From positions 1 to 21,723 of the IMG/VR virus record IMGVR_UViG_3300037042_001738: a stretch of DNA of 21,723 bases. One strand, 5' to 3'. The notes under the pieces are model-generated. The model worked only from the letters and a program-made list of their open reading frames with translations, had not been told where the DNA came from and did no database searches. The stretch comes from a virus. The position numbers and the translations under genes were made by a program. Numbering within the stretch: position 1 is the first letter of the stretch; each line of letters begins with the position of its first letter. This document shows, in pieces, positions 13,641 through 21,723 of this stretch.

Positions 13641-16600
13641 ATGGCTGAGCAAGAACAAGGCAATATTAGACAGGAGTATAATAACGCTACCACTGGCTTA
13701 AACCTCGATCAGACCCTCAACCAGATTCCTAAGGGTAAGCTAACGTATGCGCTGAATGCTGCTGTAGAAAACTTTGACTCTAATTCTGTTAACTATCAGA
13801 ATGAGCCAGGGAACGAACTTTGTGTTACGTTCCCTTCTGGCTTTGTATTAATAGGTACACACTTCATCCAAGAGAGAAGCAAACATGTATTCTTTATCAC
13901 CAACCCAGAAACAGGTGCTTCTGAGATAGGGTACATGGATAATAATGATTGTATCTATCGTACATACATAAGTGCTCCTTGTCTCAATTTCAACATTAAT
14001 CATCCCATCCATAAGTCTGTCCACAAAATCACAGAATGCACAACAGAGGTGTACTGGACAGATGGACTCAATCCCCGTAGATATATTGATCTCAATCCAG
14101 CAAATCTACCCTATGTTCTTATAGGGGGCACCCCTGCATGTGATCCTGTATATAGTAGTGATATAGATTGTAATGGACTGAATGTACAGCCTGATTTTGT
14201 TATTCCTCAATTAGATGTAACAGGTATAGCTTCAGGCGGTGACTTGCAGGCAGGAACATATCAGTTTTCTATTCAGTATTGTGACCCTCTTGGGAACCCT
14301 TACACTTCCTACTATTCTGTCACTAATCCTACACCTATTGCTGACCCAAGCATAACCACTGCTAATTTTAACTATCCAGTGGGCAGGTCTATTCAGGTGA
14401 CTGTCAGCAACTTAGATGACACAGGACTCTATGATTATTTCAATTTAGCTGTTATCAAAACTGTAAATGCAATCACCTCTGTAGAGCTGATAGGCACTTA
14501 TTTTATTGATGGCACAAGTCAGGTGATTACCTACTCAGGTCAGAATAAAACTAATGTTCGTCTCACCATTAATGATATATTTGAGAAGTTTCCATATTAC
14601 GAGATTGCTCAAGATGTAACAGCTGTACGTGATGTACTAGTGTGGGACCAACTTACGTCTATTGAAAGAATTAACTACCAGCAGATTGCTACTGGTATCA
14701 CTCTACAGTGGGAAACCTATCGTATTCCTGCTAATGAAACCTATGCAGATGAACTAAATGCCACTAACCTTAGAGGGTATCTGAGGGATGAGGTGTATGC
14801 TTTTGAGATAGTGTTCTTGCTTAGAAACGGTAAACAAACTGATGGATTCCACATTCCTGGAAGAGTGGCATCTAATAATGACATAGTTCCTGTTCCTCAA
14901 ACAAATAATGACTTTATAGGTGATCCAGATCCTATAACAGGAACTAGCCCCTATTGGAAGATATATAATACAGCTACAGTGACTGGGTTTTCTCCTGGTT
15001 ATTCTCCAGCAACAGACTATAAAGGAGGTTATCAATATGGTGAGTTTGCATATTGGGAATCCATAGAGGAATATCCTTGCAATAAGGAATTATGGGGAGA
15101 TTTAGCTAGTCAAAAGATTAGACACCATAAGTTTCCTGACGTACTGGTAAGTCCAATATTTGAGTCTGCCCTATTCACAGGACAAGACACAATGGTGATT
15201 CAGAAGGATGCCATCTTCCCATTAGGTGTTAGGATAGATATACAGCAAGTACAGTCTTTGATTAATGCTTCTAATTTAACTCCTGAACAGAAAAATGAGA
15301 TAGCTGGCTTTAAGATTATACGTGGTGACAGAAGCACTAATAAGTCAATCGTAGCTAAGGGTATACTTAGAAACGTGGGTAAGTATGATAGAGAGGGTAC
15401 AGAATACTATTTCCCTAACTATCCTTATAATGATTTAAGGAAAGATCCTTTCCTTCTTGAGAAAAGCAACACTTACACTATTCCTCTTGCTGCTACAAGC
15501 ACTACATCTATATGTAGAGACTTTAGCATCTATCCTACAAAAGTGGGTAAGATTGAATACCTTGATTGTTATACAGGAGAAGTAGCTACTAGAGATATTC
15601 TTCCTTCTGAGGTGGATACTATTATTCATCTGTGTGCTCTTGACTATCCGAAACCCATTTTTAGAGATGGGGCTGAAGGAGCAATTGGTTCTAACACCTA
15701 TAATGTATATAATATTACAATTGATGAAATTGATTCAACACCACAGAACGTTGTATTTAGATTGGTCTGGCCAATCACTAGATGTGGTTTAAGTAATGGA
15801 AACGTACTAACTCCTCCTGTAGGATATGTAATGCCTGGTCCCACTGGGAATGTTGATGGATGGACTAAATATTGTGCTGAAAATCCTACAGTGTCTTGCT
15901 GTGATTTGTTTCTTAACAAACCTCTTGATTTAAATAATCAGTATCTAGCAGTAGTTGGAGGTGGATCAGGTCAACTTTCATTTAATATTGCATCACTCAC
16001 TCCACCTACATTTGATCAAAGTAACGTTGGAGCAGGTACAATCTTCAAGGTGGAGTTTGTACGTTCTGTAGGAAATAGCAATTGCTATCCAGATAATCTG
16101 AATGGTTTTGATGAAGAAGGATCTAAATATAGACATGTATTCAACTCTCCTGAAACATCCTTTGGACAACCATTCTTAGGTAATATTTTAAAGCTAGAGA
16201 ACGTAATATATGGGGCTGGTAGATCTCACTTTGTACAGGTGAACAAGAATGCCATGTACAGGCTCCTAAGCGCTGAGGCTCAACAGGATGCGTTAAACAG
16301 TGCTACCAACATAGCAAACATTACAGATCCTGCTAATGCAAGTGCTCTGTTTGCTGCTTATCAGGCCTATCTTAGTATTTATATTAACGGTATCACTAGA
16401 CGCAACTATGCTTATTCCTACAACTCTATAGCCAGTTATGACTATAGTAATGATATTAACAACAACCTAGGTATTAAGCAACGTGAGCTTGATTTAAAGC
16501 AATACTTAATTCCTGGTGTACAGGGGGTAGGAGATGATAGAAATGTAAACAACTGGAACAGAGAGAGTTCTGTATATCTAAAGACTAAAGAAACATATGC

Positions 16601-18428
16601 ACTTGGCAAGAGAGATCCTCTTCCGTTCCCCAACCAGACTCCCACTATAGGAGGGGCTGTTAATGATAGATCTAGAATGACTCTTAGTGCAGCTGGTGTT
16701 AATGGAACTGACAATAACTGTGGCACTCCTGCTAAGGAAGAATACATAAGTACAATATCTTACTACGCGTCTCTTAAAAATATATATGTCAATCAATACG
16801 GACAGATATATTCTTATGACACCGTAGATACAGGATTCCAAAGAGACATCACTCCTATATCAGCACCTATCATTGTTACATTCTTTGGAGGTGATACATT
16901 CATTAGTAAGTTTGCCTTCAAAACCAAACTACCATTCTTTATTGACAATCGTGTAAATGCTCCTGATGATAGTGATATATTCTATGATGAAATTGGTAAT
17001 GTGGCCTATCCAAAATACTGGCACTCAGGACGTTCCATCCTCACTACAGCAGTAGCGGCTCAGCAAAACCTTACAAACTTCATATCCATCAAGGCTAACC
17101 AGTTAGACTGTCCTAATAGTCAAACACCTATTACAAGCCCTGGTAGAACTTATTATGATGGTAAGATGTATCAGTTTGCCTATGGAATTCCTTATTTCTA
17201 TTGTGAGAGTTCTTACAATGTTGACTTACGTCAAGCTTTCAATAATAGAGAAGGTGACTTCTGGCCACATGTAAGCACAGGTATTCCTGATGACTGGGTA
17301 CAAGAAGACTTTGTTCCTATTGCTCAGGACAACACTTACTACTATAATGTAACGTTCTCTAAACAAAATAGAGAAAACACATTCACTCACTTGCCTTATG
17401 ATTGGAAGAGCATATGCTATACTAAATATCCTTTTAGAGCCATCTACTCAGATCCTCAAAGTATAGATGCTGATAACAGAATAAACAACTGGCTCACCTA
17501 CAGAGCTATATCTTACTATGACTTCCCTCAAAACTTTGGAGATCTTATTTCTCTAGATGGAATTCAGAACAGAGCTATTCTGGCTAGATTTGAAAATAAG
17601 ACGTTGATGTACAACAACTTATTAACAATTGACACCAGCAACCCTCAGGCAGCTTATGTAGGTAATCCATCACTATTCAGAGGAGCACCTCCAATTGACT
17701 TTGCTGAAACTGATTTGGGATATGTAGGAAGTCAGCACAAGATGCTCCTGAAGATTCCACAAGGACAAGTAACTATAGATGCTAAACGTGGTCAGATATT
17801 CTTAATCGCTGGTACAGAAGCAGTTGATCTGTCAGCATTTGGCTCAGGAATGAACAGGTTCTTCACAGATCATTTGGCCTTTGAAATCCTGCGTTACTTC
17901 CCCACTGTGCCTATTGACAACAACTTCAATGGTATTGGTTTACATGGTGTATACGATAGTAAGTATGATCGCATCCTGATAACCAAGATTGACTATATTC
18001 CAAAGAGCACGGATGTTAAGTGGGATGATGTTAATCAGGAGTTTTATGTAGAGGAAGTTTATCCTCAAAATCCTGCATCAACAACCACTACTACCAGCAC
18101 TACATCCGCAGGAACTACCACTAGTACAACTACTGTTCCAGGAACACTTACAACAACAACCACTGTTCGTCCTTTGGTTACACGTAAGGTGGTATATGTT
18201 ACAGACGAAGAGTACTTCTGTAATAAGAGCTGGACAGTGTCTTTCAACTTTAACACCAAGAGTTGGATAAGCTTCCATAGCTATATCCCTAACTGGTATA
18301 TCGGTGAGAACAACTTCTTCTACTCTGGTATCAATGGGTGCTGTGATGATCTTAATGCAATTGTTGGTACAGTTGGACCTATCCCAACTACCACCACTAC
18401 ATCCAGTACAACAAAAAGTTCTGGTTAA
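13641..18428 (+). CDS. Large tail muzzle-type protein, main part
   Basis: At 1595 residues this is the largest gene here. The N-terminus (LNLDQTLNQIPKGKLTYALN, then WTDGLNPRRYIDLN near 140-152) and long beta-rich body resemble the giant protein that forms the tail-end muzzle in crassviruses. It directly follows the gp4-like ring gene, as there. Near the end a Thr-rich insertion (1480-1508) interrupts the sequence. It resumes with NKSWTVSFNFNTKSWISFHS, then ends with a second Thr/Ser run (1583-1591) and KSSG. The expected C-terminal region appears instead in the next gene, so the muzzle seems split. No membrane segment or enzyme motif was seen. The start has no Shine-Dalgarno. Confidence 0.78.
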   Translation: MAEQEQGNIRQEYNNATTGLNLDQTLNQIPKGKLTYALNAAVENFDSNSVNYQNEPGNELCVTFPSGFVLIGTHFIQERSKHVFFITNPETGASEIGYMDNNDCIYRTYISAPCLNFNINHPIHKSVHKITECTTEVYWTDGLNPRRYIDLNPANLPYVLIGGTPACDPVYSSDIDCNGLNVQPDFVIPQLDVTGIASGGDLQAGTYQFSIQYCDPLGNPYTSYYSVTNPTPIADPSITTANFNYPVGRSIQVTVSNLDDTGLYDYFNLAVIKTVNAITSVELIGTYFIDGTSQVITYSGQNKTNVRLTINDIFEKFPYYEIAQDVTAVRDVLVWDQLTSIERINYQQIATGITLQWETYRIPANETYADELNATNLRGYLRDEVYAFEIVFLLRNGKQTDGFHIPGRVASNNDIVPVPQTNNDFIGDPDPITGTSPYWKIYNTATVTGFSPGYSPATDYKGGYQYGEFAYWESIEEYPCNKELWGDLASQKIRHHKFPDVLVSPIFESALFTGQDTMVIQKDAIFPLGVRIDIQQVQSLINASNLTPEQKNEIAGFKIIRGDRSTNKSIVAKGILRNVGKYDREGTEYYFPNYPYNDLRKDPFLLEKSNTYTIPLAATSTTSICRDFSIYPTKVGKIEYLDCYTGEVATRDILPSEVDTIIHLCALDYPKPIFRDGAEGAIGSNTYNVYNITIDEIDSTPQNVVFRLVWPITRCGLSNGNVLTPPVGYVMPGPTGNVDGWTKYCAENPTVSCCDLFLNKPLDLNNQYLAVVGGGSGQLSFNIASLTPPTFDQSNVGAGTIFKVEFVRSVGNSNCYPDNLNGFDEEGSKYRHVFNSPETSFGQPFLGNILKLENVIYGAGRSHFVQVNKNAMYRLLSAEAQQDALNSATNIANITDPANASALFAAYQAYLSIYINGITRRNYAYSYNSIASYDYSNDINNNLGIKQRELDLKQYLIPGVQGVGDDRNVNNWNRESSVYLKTKETYALGKRDPLPFPNQTPTIGGAVNDRSRMTLSAAGVNGTDNNCGTPAKEEYISTISYYASLKNIYVNQYGQIYSYDTVDTGFQRDITPISAPIIVTFFGGDTFISKFAFKTKLPFFIDNRVNAPDDSDIFYDEIGNVAYPKYWHSGRSILTTAVAAQQNLTNFISIKANQLDCPNSQTPITSPGRTYYDGKMYQFAYGIPYFYCESSYNVDLRQAFNNREGDFWPHVSTGIPDDWVQEDFVPIAQDNTYYYNVTFSKQNRENTFTHLPYDWKSICYTKYPFRAIYSDPQSIDADNRINNWLTYRAISYYDFPQNFGDLISLDGIQNRAILARFENKTLMYNNLLTIDTSNPQAAYVGNPSLFRGAPPIDFAETDLGYVGSQHKMLLKIPQGQVTIDAKRGQIFLIAGTEAVDLSAFGSGMNRFFTDHLAFEILRYFPTVPIDNNFNGIGLHGVYDSKYDRILITKIDYIPKSTDVKWDDVNQEFYVEEVYPQNPASTTTTTSTTSAGTTTSTTTVPGTLTTTTTVRPLVTRKVVYVTDEEYFCNKSWTVSFNFNTKSWISFHSYIPNWYIGENNFFYSGINGCCDDLNAIVGTVGPIPTTTTTSSTTKSSG
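18078..18164 (+). repeat. Thr-rich insertion inside the muzzle gene
   Basis: Residues 1480-1508 are mainly Thr and Ser, with short Ala/Gly and Val-Pro-Gly-Thr-Leu breaks. The flanks (VEEVYPQNP and VTRKVVYVTDEEYFCNKSW) read as ordinary structural sequence, so this is a linker between folded parts. Confidence 0.85.
18387..18413 (+). repeat. Terminal Thr/Ser tract at the muzzle split point
   Basis: Nine Thr/Ser residues (1583-1591) precede KSSG and the stop. The next gene starts 10 bases later in another frame. Confidence 0.8.
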
Positions 18429-18438
18429 AATACAATAG

Positions 18439-19305
18439 ATGGCAAAAACAATCATCATAAAGTTAACATCCTCAGGGCCTGGAGCAGGTCCCTTTACAAT
18501 CAGTGATGAGTTTGGAAACATCATAGCAACTGATGTTACCATAGATCAACTGATTGATGGAGTGAGCTATAGCGTAGCTGACAATGTTACTATGGTGACT
18601 ATTCAATCCACTGGAAAGTGTAAGAATAAGAAGACATTTCCCATCACTGTTACAAATCCTGTTGAGATAGCAGCATCTACATACACACAAACTAGAACAG
18701 CTTGTCTTTGGAGACACCTGAAGAATCCAGTGGTGTATAACTACTTCTACGGAAACATCGAGCCTTACATCATTGAGTATCCATTTGCCTACCAGTATTA
18801 CGATGAGATTCTTCAGAGTGTACAAGATTACACCAAGGCATATAGATACTTCCCTGATCCAGATGGTGTGTCTGATGACAACCGCAAGATAGAAACTGAC
18901 AACGCTTGGTTCAATAAGGCTGTGTTATATAATGGTCAGCAGTCCACTGGTATCCTTGAATTGGTTCCCAAACCAATTAACAACCTGAAGGACTACTTAA
19001 AGTATCCTATATACAACACTGATAGTAAGACAATTACGTTCACCAAGAGTGATAACTTCTACCAATACAACACATTCTGGTCATTGGTTAAGTATAAACA
19101 GGAACCGTTGTTTATACGTACATGTCAATCCCTATCTTTGGACAAGGTGGTAAACCAGGCTAATATGGATTATGGTAAGAGGTCATTTAAGAAAGAACCT
19201 CTGCGTGCTAAAGAGTTGAAGGTGAGACACATCCTAGATAACCGTTATGATGCTCACCTGGTTAGTCAGTTCATTATTACACCAGCCCAAATCTCTTACA
19301 AATAA
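18439..19305 (+). CDS. Beta-domain plus probable muzzle C-terminal module
   Basis: The 288-residue product has two parts. Residues 1-75 form a small beta-type domain (TIIIKLTSSGPGAGPFTISD, ending VTNPVEIA) of a kind I associate with Bacteroidota phage structural proteins. Residues about 80-288 (ILQSVQDYTKAYRYFPDPDG, YNGQQSTGILELVPKP, TKSDNFYQYNTFWSLV, VRHILDNRYDAHLVSQF) look like the C-terminal region that in related phages, as I recall, is the end of the muzzle protein itself. The gene starts 10 bases after the muzzle stop and overlaps the next ATG by one base, so co-expression and assembly with the muzzle are likely. That it is a split C-terminus is inference. Confidence 0.65.
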   Translation: MAKTIIIKLTSSGPGAGPFTISDEFGNIIATDVTIDQLIDGVSYSVADNVTMVTIQSTGKCKNKKTFPITVTNPVEIAASTYTQTRTACLWRHLKNPVVYNYFYGNIEPYIIEYPFAYQYYDEILQSVQDYTKAYRYFPDPDGVSDDNRKIETDNAWFNKAVLYNGQQSTGILELVPKPINNLKDYLKYPIYNTDSKTITFTKSDNFYQYNTFWSLVKYKQEPLFIRTCQSLSLDKVVNQANMDYGKRSFKKEPLRAKELKVRHILDNRYDAHLVSQFIITPAQISYK

Positions 19306-19919
19306 TGGCAAAGTGGTTAGATAAATATGATGCACCCCAAGCACAGAATGGCATAGAAGGAACTATGGGAGGTCTGACGGATGTTGGATTCAACTATAAC
19401 GGAGCATGGGGTGGAACAATGCAAATGGGTGGTAGTCTTCCTGGTGCTGTAGGATTCACGTACGCACGTACACAGAGTCCTGCTCCTGCTAACGGTCCCT
19501 ATGCTAAGAAGACCAAAGCTAGTGCACAGAATGGTCAAGAGATGAAATACTACCAAGAAGGACTAGACTTCAAACCTAAGACTATTAGTCAGGATGGTAG
19601 TAATATACCTGTAGATCCTATGGGATATTGGAACCCTGAGAATGTAGGAAGCCCTGTCATCATCCCTTCAAATGTAATCACTATGGAGGGTGTAGATCAA
19701 CCCCTCCTCGGTATATCTGACACAGGAGATGTCCAATACATGGAACCAGGAGAAGACTATGAGTTTGATGGTGAATATGTTACAGAATATCCTATGGCTA
19801 AAGGTGGTGTGAGTGTAAATAATGCTGATGCTCAACCTATTGAGAAGCTAGACCAATTGCTTAACTTTACAAACTATAACAAACCAACCAAGGGCGGATG
19901 GTTAGATAAATATAACTAA
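19305..19919 (+). CDS. WLDKY-motif virion/cargo-type protein
   Basis: The 204-residue protein is Gly/Asn/Pro-rich and looks largely non-globular. It begins MAKWLDKYDAPQAQNG and ends KGGWLDKYN, so the WLDKY motif brackets the protein. AQNG occurs twice (residues 13-16 and 74-77), and LDQLLNFTNYNKP lies near the end. Such short motifs are familiar from internal or accessory proteins encoded after the tail genes of Bacteroidota phages. A cargo or ejection role is inferred from place and composition. It begins with a one-base overlap and ends one base before the next ATG. Confidence 0.55.
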   Translation: MAKWLDKYDAPQAQNGIEGTMGGLTDVGFNYNGAWGGTMQMGGSLPGAVGFTYARTQSPAPANGPYAKKTKASAQNGQEMKYYQEGLDFKPKTISQDGSNIPVDPMGYWNPENVGSPVIIPSNVITMEGVDQPLLGISDTGDVQYMEPGEDYEFDGEYVTEYPMAKGGVSVNNADAQPIEKLDQLLNFTNYNKPTKGGWLDKYN

Positions 19920-19920
19920 C

Positions 19921-21723
19921 ATGAAAAAACAGATTCTTAAAATCGCTGGTGTTAAGTCTGAAAAGGAATTCTACAAGAAGTTTCCTACAGAAGAAGCATT
20001 CATGGCTAAACATGGTAAAGAGCTTAAGAAAGCTCAGATAGGTGCATATATGAGTAGTGATGCTCCTTCTGATATGTATCAGCCTGTTGATGTTCGTGAA
20101 ATGTTTGATGCTCTTGACTATCAGCTTACAGGAATGACAGCTGCTGACCGTAAAAAGTTAGAAGCTCTTGGTAAAAATGGTAAGAAGCTTAAGAAGGCTC
20201 AGCCTGGAATCACTCAACCTCCTGGACCAGACTATACATGGGACCCTTACATGAATGATTGGGTATATGGTGGAATGAGTTATTCCCAAATGGGAGATAA
20301 AGGAACACCCGCAGTTCCTATGGTAAATACTTCAGGTCAGATGGTTGGAGGAGTTGCTTCTACAGGTAGAACTGGTCCTGGAACAGGTGTAAATCCTCGT
20401 ACAACATCCAGCACTACCACTGCTGCACCAACCCTAGACGAATTTTCTATGTATGCACAAGCTGCTGGAGATTTTGCACAAGGACTTACTATGATTGAGG
20501 GACAGCGAGATGCTGTAAGTGAAGCTGAACAAACAGCTAAACTTGCAGGTGTTATGAGTGCTGCTGCAGCTAGTGTTCCTGCACAATCTATTAAACGTAG
20601 ATATTTTAGACCAGAAGATATGGCATTCCAACCAGAACAAATGTTTCCTACATATGGTGTAGGTACAAATGTTCTTGCCAAGTTTGGAGCATCTGTAGGT
20701 GGTGGAGAAATTGCTAACACATTCGCTCCCAATACATTATATGATGATCTTGGATATGAACCACTAGATGACAGTGAACGTTATAAGCAGTTTTTTAGTG
20801 GTGGTAGATTACCAAAAGCAGGAGGTGGTTGGAGTGGAATTACAGATGAACAGTTTAGTAATTTCATGAGCAATCAAGGTGGAAACGCACTAGCTGGTAC
20901 TCTTGGAAATGTCATCACTGGCAGTGAGGTGGAAGCTGGTAACAAAATAGGAAAAGGTATTGGTACAGCTGCAGGTACTTTTTTTGGTGGTCCTATTGGT
21001 GGTACAATTGGTGGACTGCTTGGAAGCACTGTAGGTGGATTGATAGACAGAAGTGAGGAAAAAATAAAGGACTATCAAAGTCAGTCTAAACAGTACATGG
21101 GAAATGTTATAGGAAGAAACTTTGGAACAGGACTGCAAAAACAATACTCTAAGTATATGGAGAGTGGTGGAGTTCTTAAAGCTCAGAGGGGTAAAGATCT
21201 CACCAAGAAAGATGGCAAGTGTGAAGCTGAAGAAGCTCGAAATAAAGCTGATAGAGCACAGGGTAAAGTTGATGCTAGAGCAAATGCTGCATGGGATAGA
21301 GAAGTTGCAGCAGCTGAAAGACGAGATGTAAGACAAAATGCTCAACAGATGGCTGACTATCTGAGTGAGGGATTGACAGGATATGGTGATAAGATTAAGA
21401 AAAAAGATTTTGAAGCTGCCTATCAAACATTTGCAACACAGAATCCTGAACTAGCTAAAGACAGACTTCTTTATACATTAGCAAATAAAGAACTTAACAA
21501 GGTTCGTAATAACCCTGATTATCTAATGCGAAATGTTTTTAGAAGAACAGATCCTAATCTTGACTACAAAACTCTCACACTTCCTCAACTTATGCAAACA
21601 ATGCAAAAAGGATATGGAAGTGGACAGGGATATTATGATGCTTGGAAAGAAGGATTTCCAATGAGACAATCTGCAATACAGCAAGTTGTTCCTATTCAAC
21701 AAGAAAATGGTGGACAAACCTCT
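19921..21723 (+). CDS. Internal virion (cargo-type) protein with glycine zipper, 3' truncated
   Basis: The frame is open from the ATG at 19921 to the window end (601 codons, no stop), so the gene continues. The N-terminus has FYKKFPTEEAFMAKHGKELK (residues 22-41 region), recalled as a recurrent opening of large internal proteins in these phages. LKKAQIG (35-41), LKKAQPG (90-96) and LKAQRG (419-424) form a short repeat. A Thr/Ser patch lies near 161-167 and an Ala-rich helix at 180-210. Residues 340-375 form a glycine zipper (GKGIGTAAGTFFGGPIGG and onward) that could insert in a membrane. A charged helix follows at 425-470. Position after the muzzle fits cargo proteins ejected with DNA; this is inference. 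Confidence 0.7.
   Translation, partial: MKKQILKIAGVKSEKEFYKKFPTEEAFMAKHGKELKKAQIGAYMSSDAPSDMYQPVDVREMFDALDYQLTGMTAADRKKLEALGKNGKKLKKAQPGITQPPGPDYTWDPYMNDWVYGGMSYSQMGDKGTPAVPMVNTSGQMVGGVASTGRTGPGTGVNPRTTSSTTTAAPTLDEFSMYAQAAGDFAQGLTMIEGQRDAVSEAEQTAKLAGVMSAAAASVPAQSIKRRYFRPEDMAFQPEQMFPTYGVGTNVLAKFGASVGGGEIANTFAPNTLYDDLGYEPLDDSERYKQFFSGGRLPKAGGGWSGITDEQFSNFMSNQGGNALAGTLGNVITGSEVEAGNKIGKGIGTAAGTFFGGPIGGTIGGLLGSTVGGLIDRSEEKIKDYQSQSKQYMGNVIGRNFGTGLQKQYSKYMESGGVLKAQRGKDLTKKDGKCEAEEARNKADRAQGKVDARANAAWDREVAAAERRDVRQNAQQMADYLSEGLTGYGDKIKKKDFEAAYQTFATQNPELAKDRLLYTLANKELNKVRNNPDYLMRNVFRRTDPNLDYKTLTLPQLMQTMQKGYGSGQGYYDAWKEGFPMRQSAIQQVVPIQQENGGQTS

Overview
The window looks like part of the virion-structure region of a large tailed phage of Bacteroidota, most likely crAss-like (Crassvirales) or a close relative. 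The reasons are: (i) all genes lie on the + strand and are tightly packed; (ii) the order is scaffold-like tail, HK97-type major capsid protein, connector and virion proteins, fibres, IHF/HU-like protein, P22-gp4-like tail ring protein, a ~1600-residue muzzle-type protein, then glycine-rich cargo-type proteins; (iii) start codons have A-rich leaders without a Shine-Dalgarno sequence, and the one clear promoter fits the Bacteroidota pattern TTTG-N20-TAnnTTT. Names were assigned from recalled family resemblance, without a search. TAA, TAG and TGA all end genes, so no stop recoding is visible.

Layout. 1-2044: end of a scaffold-like gene and the capsid gene. 2044-2214: a non-coding stretch folded into three hairpins. 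2215-5130: a conserved capsid-neighbour gene, an adaptor-type gene, and a second probably abundant virion protein with a Thr-rich tail. 5131-5222: another hairpin, related to one after the capsid gene. 5223-6166: three small genes, including a 50-residue Cys-rich zinc-ribbon candidate. 6167-10027: three consecutive fibre-type genes that share one N-terminal motif. The first has a tail-collar tip. The other two are Thr/Ser-rich stalks carrying small Cys-containing domains. 10028-10203: strong intrinsic terminator, an inverted repeat whose loop holds a consensus DnaA box, and a Bacteroidota promoter. 10204-21723: a second operon with a calcineurin-like phosphoesterase, ring-type protein, HU/IHF-like protein, tail ring protein, muzzle in two adjacent genes, a short WLDKY protein, and an open-ended internal virion protein with a glycine zipper.

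How it works together. The first operon would build the capsid, its decoration and the fibres. The second would build the tail ring stack and muzzle and supply proteins packaged for ejection. The least ordinary features are: a paired RNA hairpin family placed after the two genes with CGT-biased arginine codons; the shared 15-residue docking motif in three fibre genes; low-complexity Thr/Ser tracts in at least four virion proteins, including inside the muzzle; and a muzzle split at one such tract, with a small beta domain at the new N-terminus.
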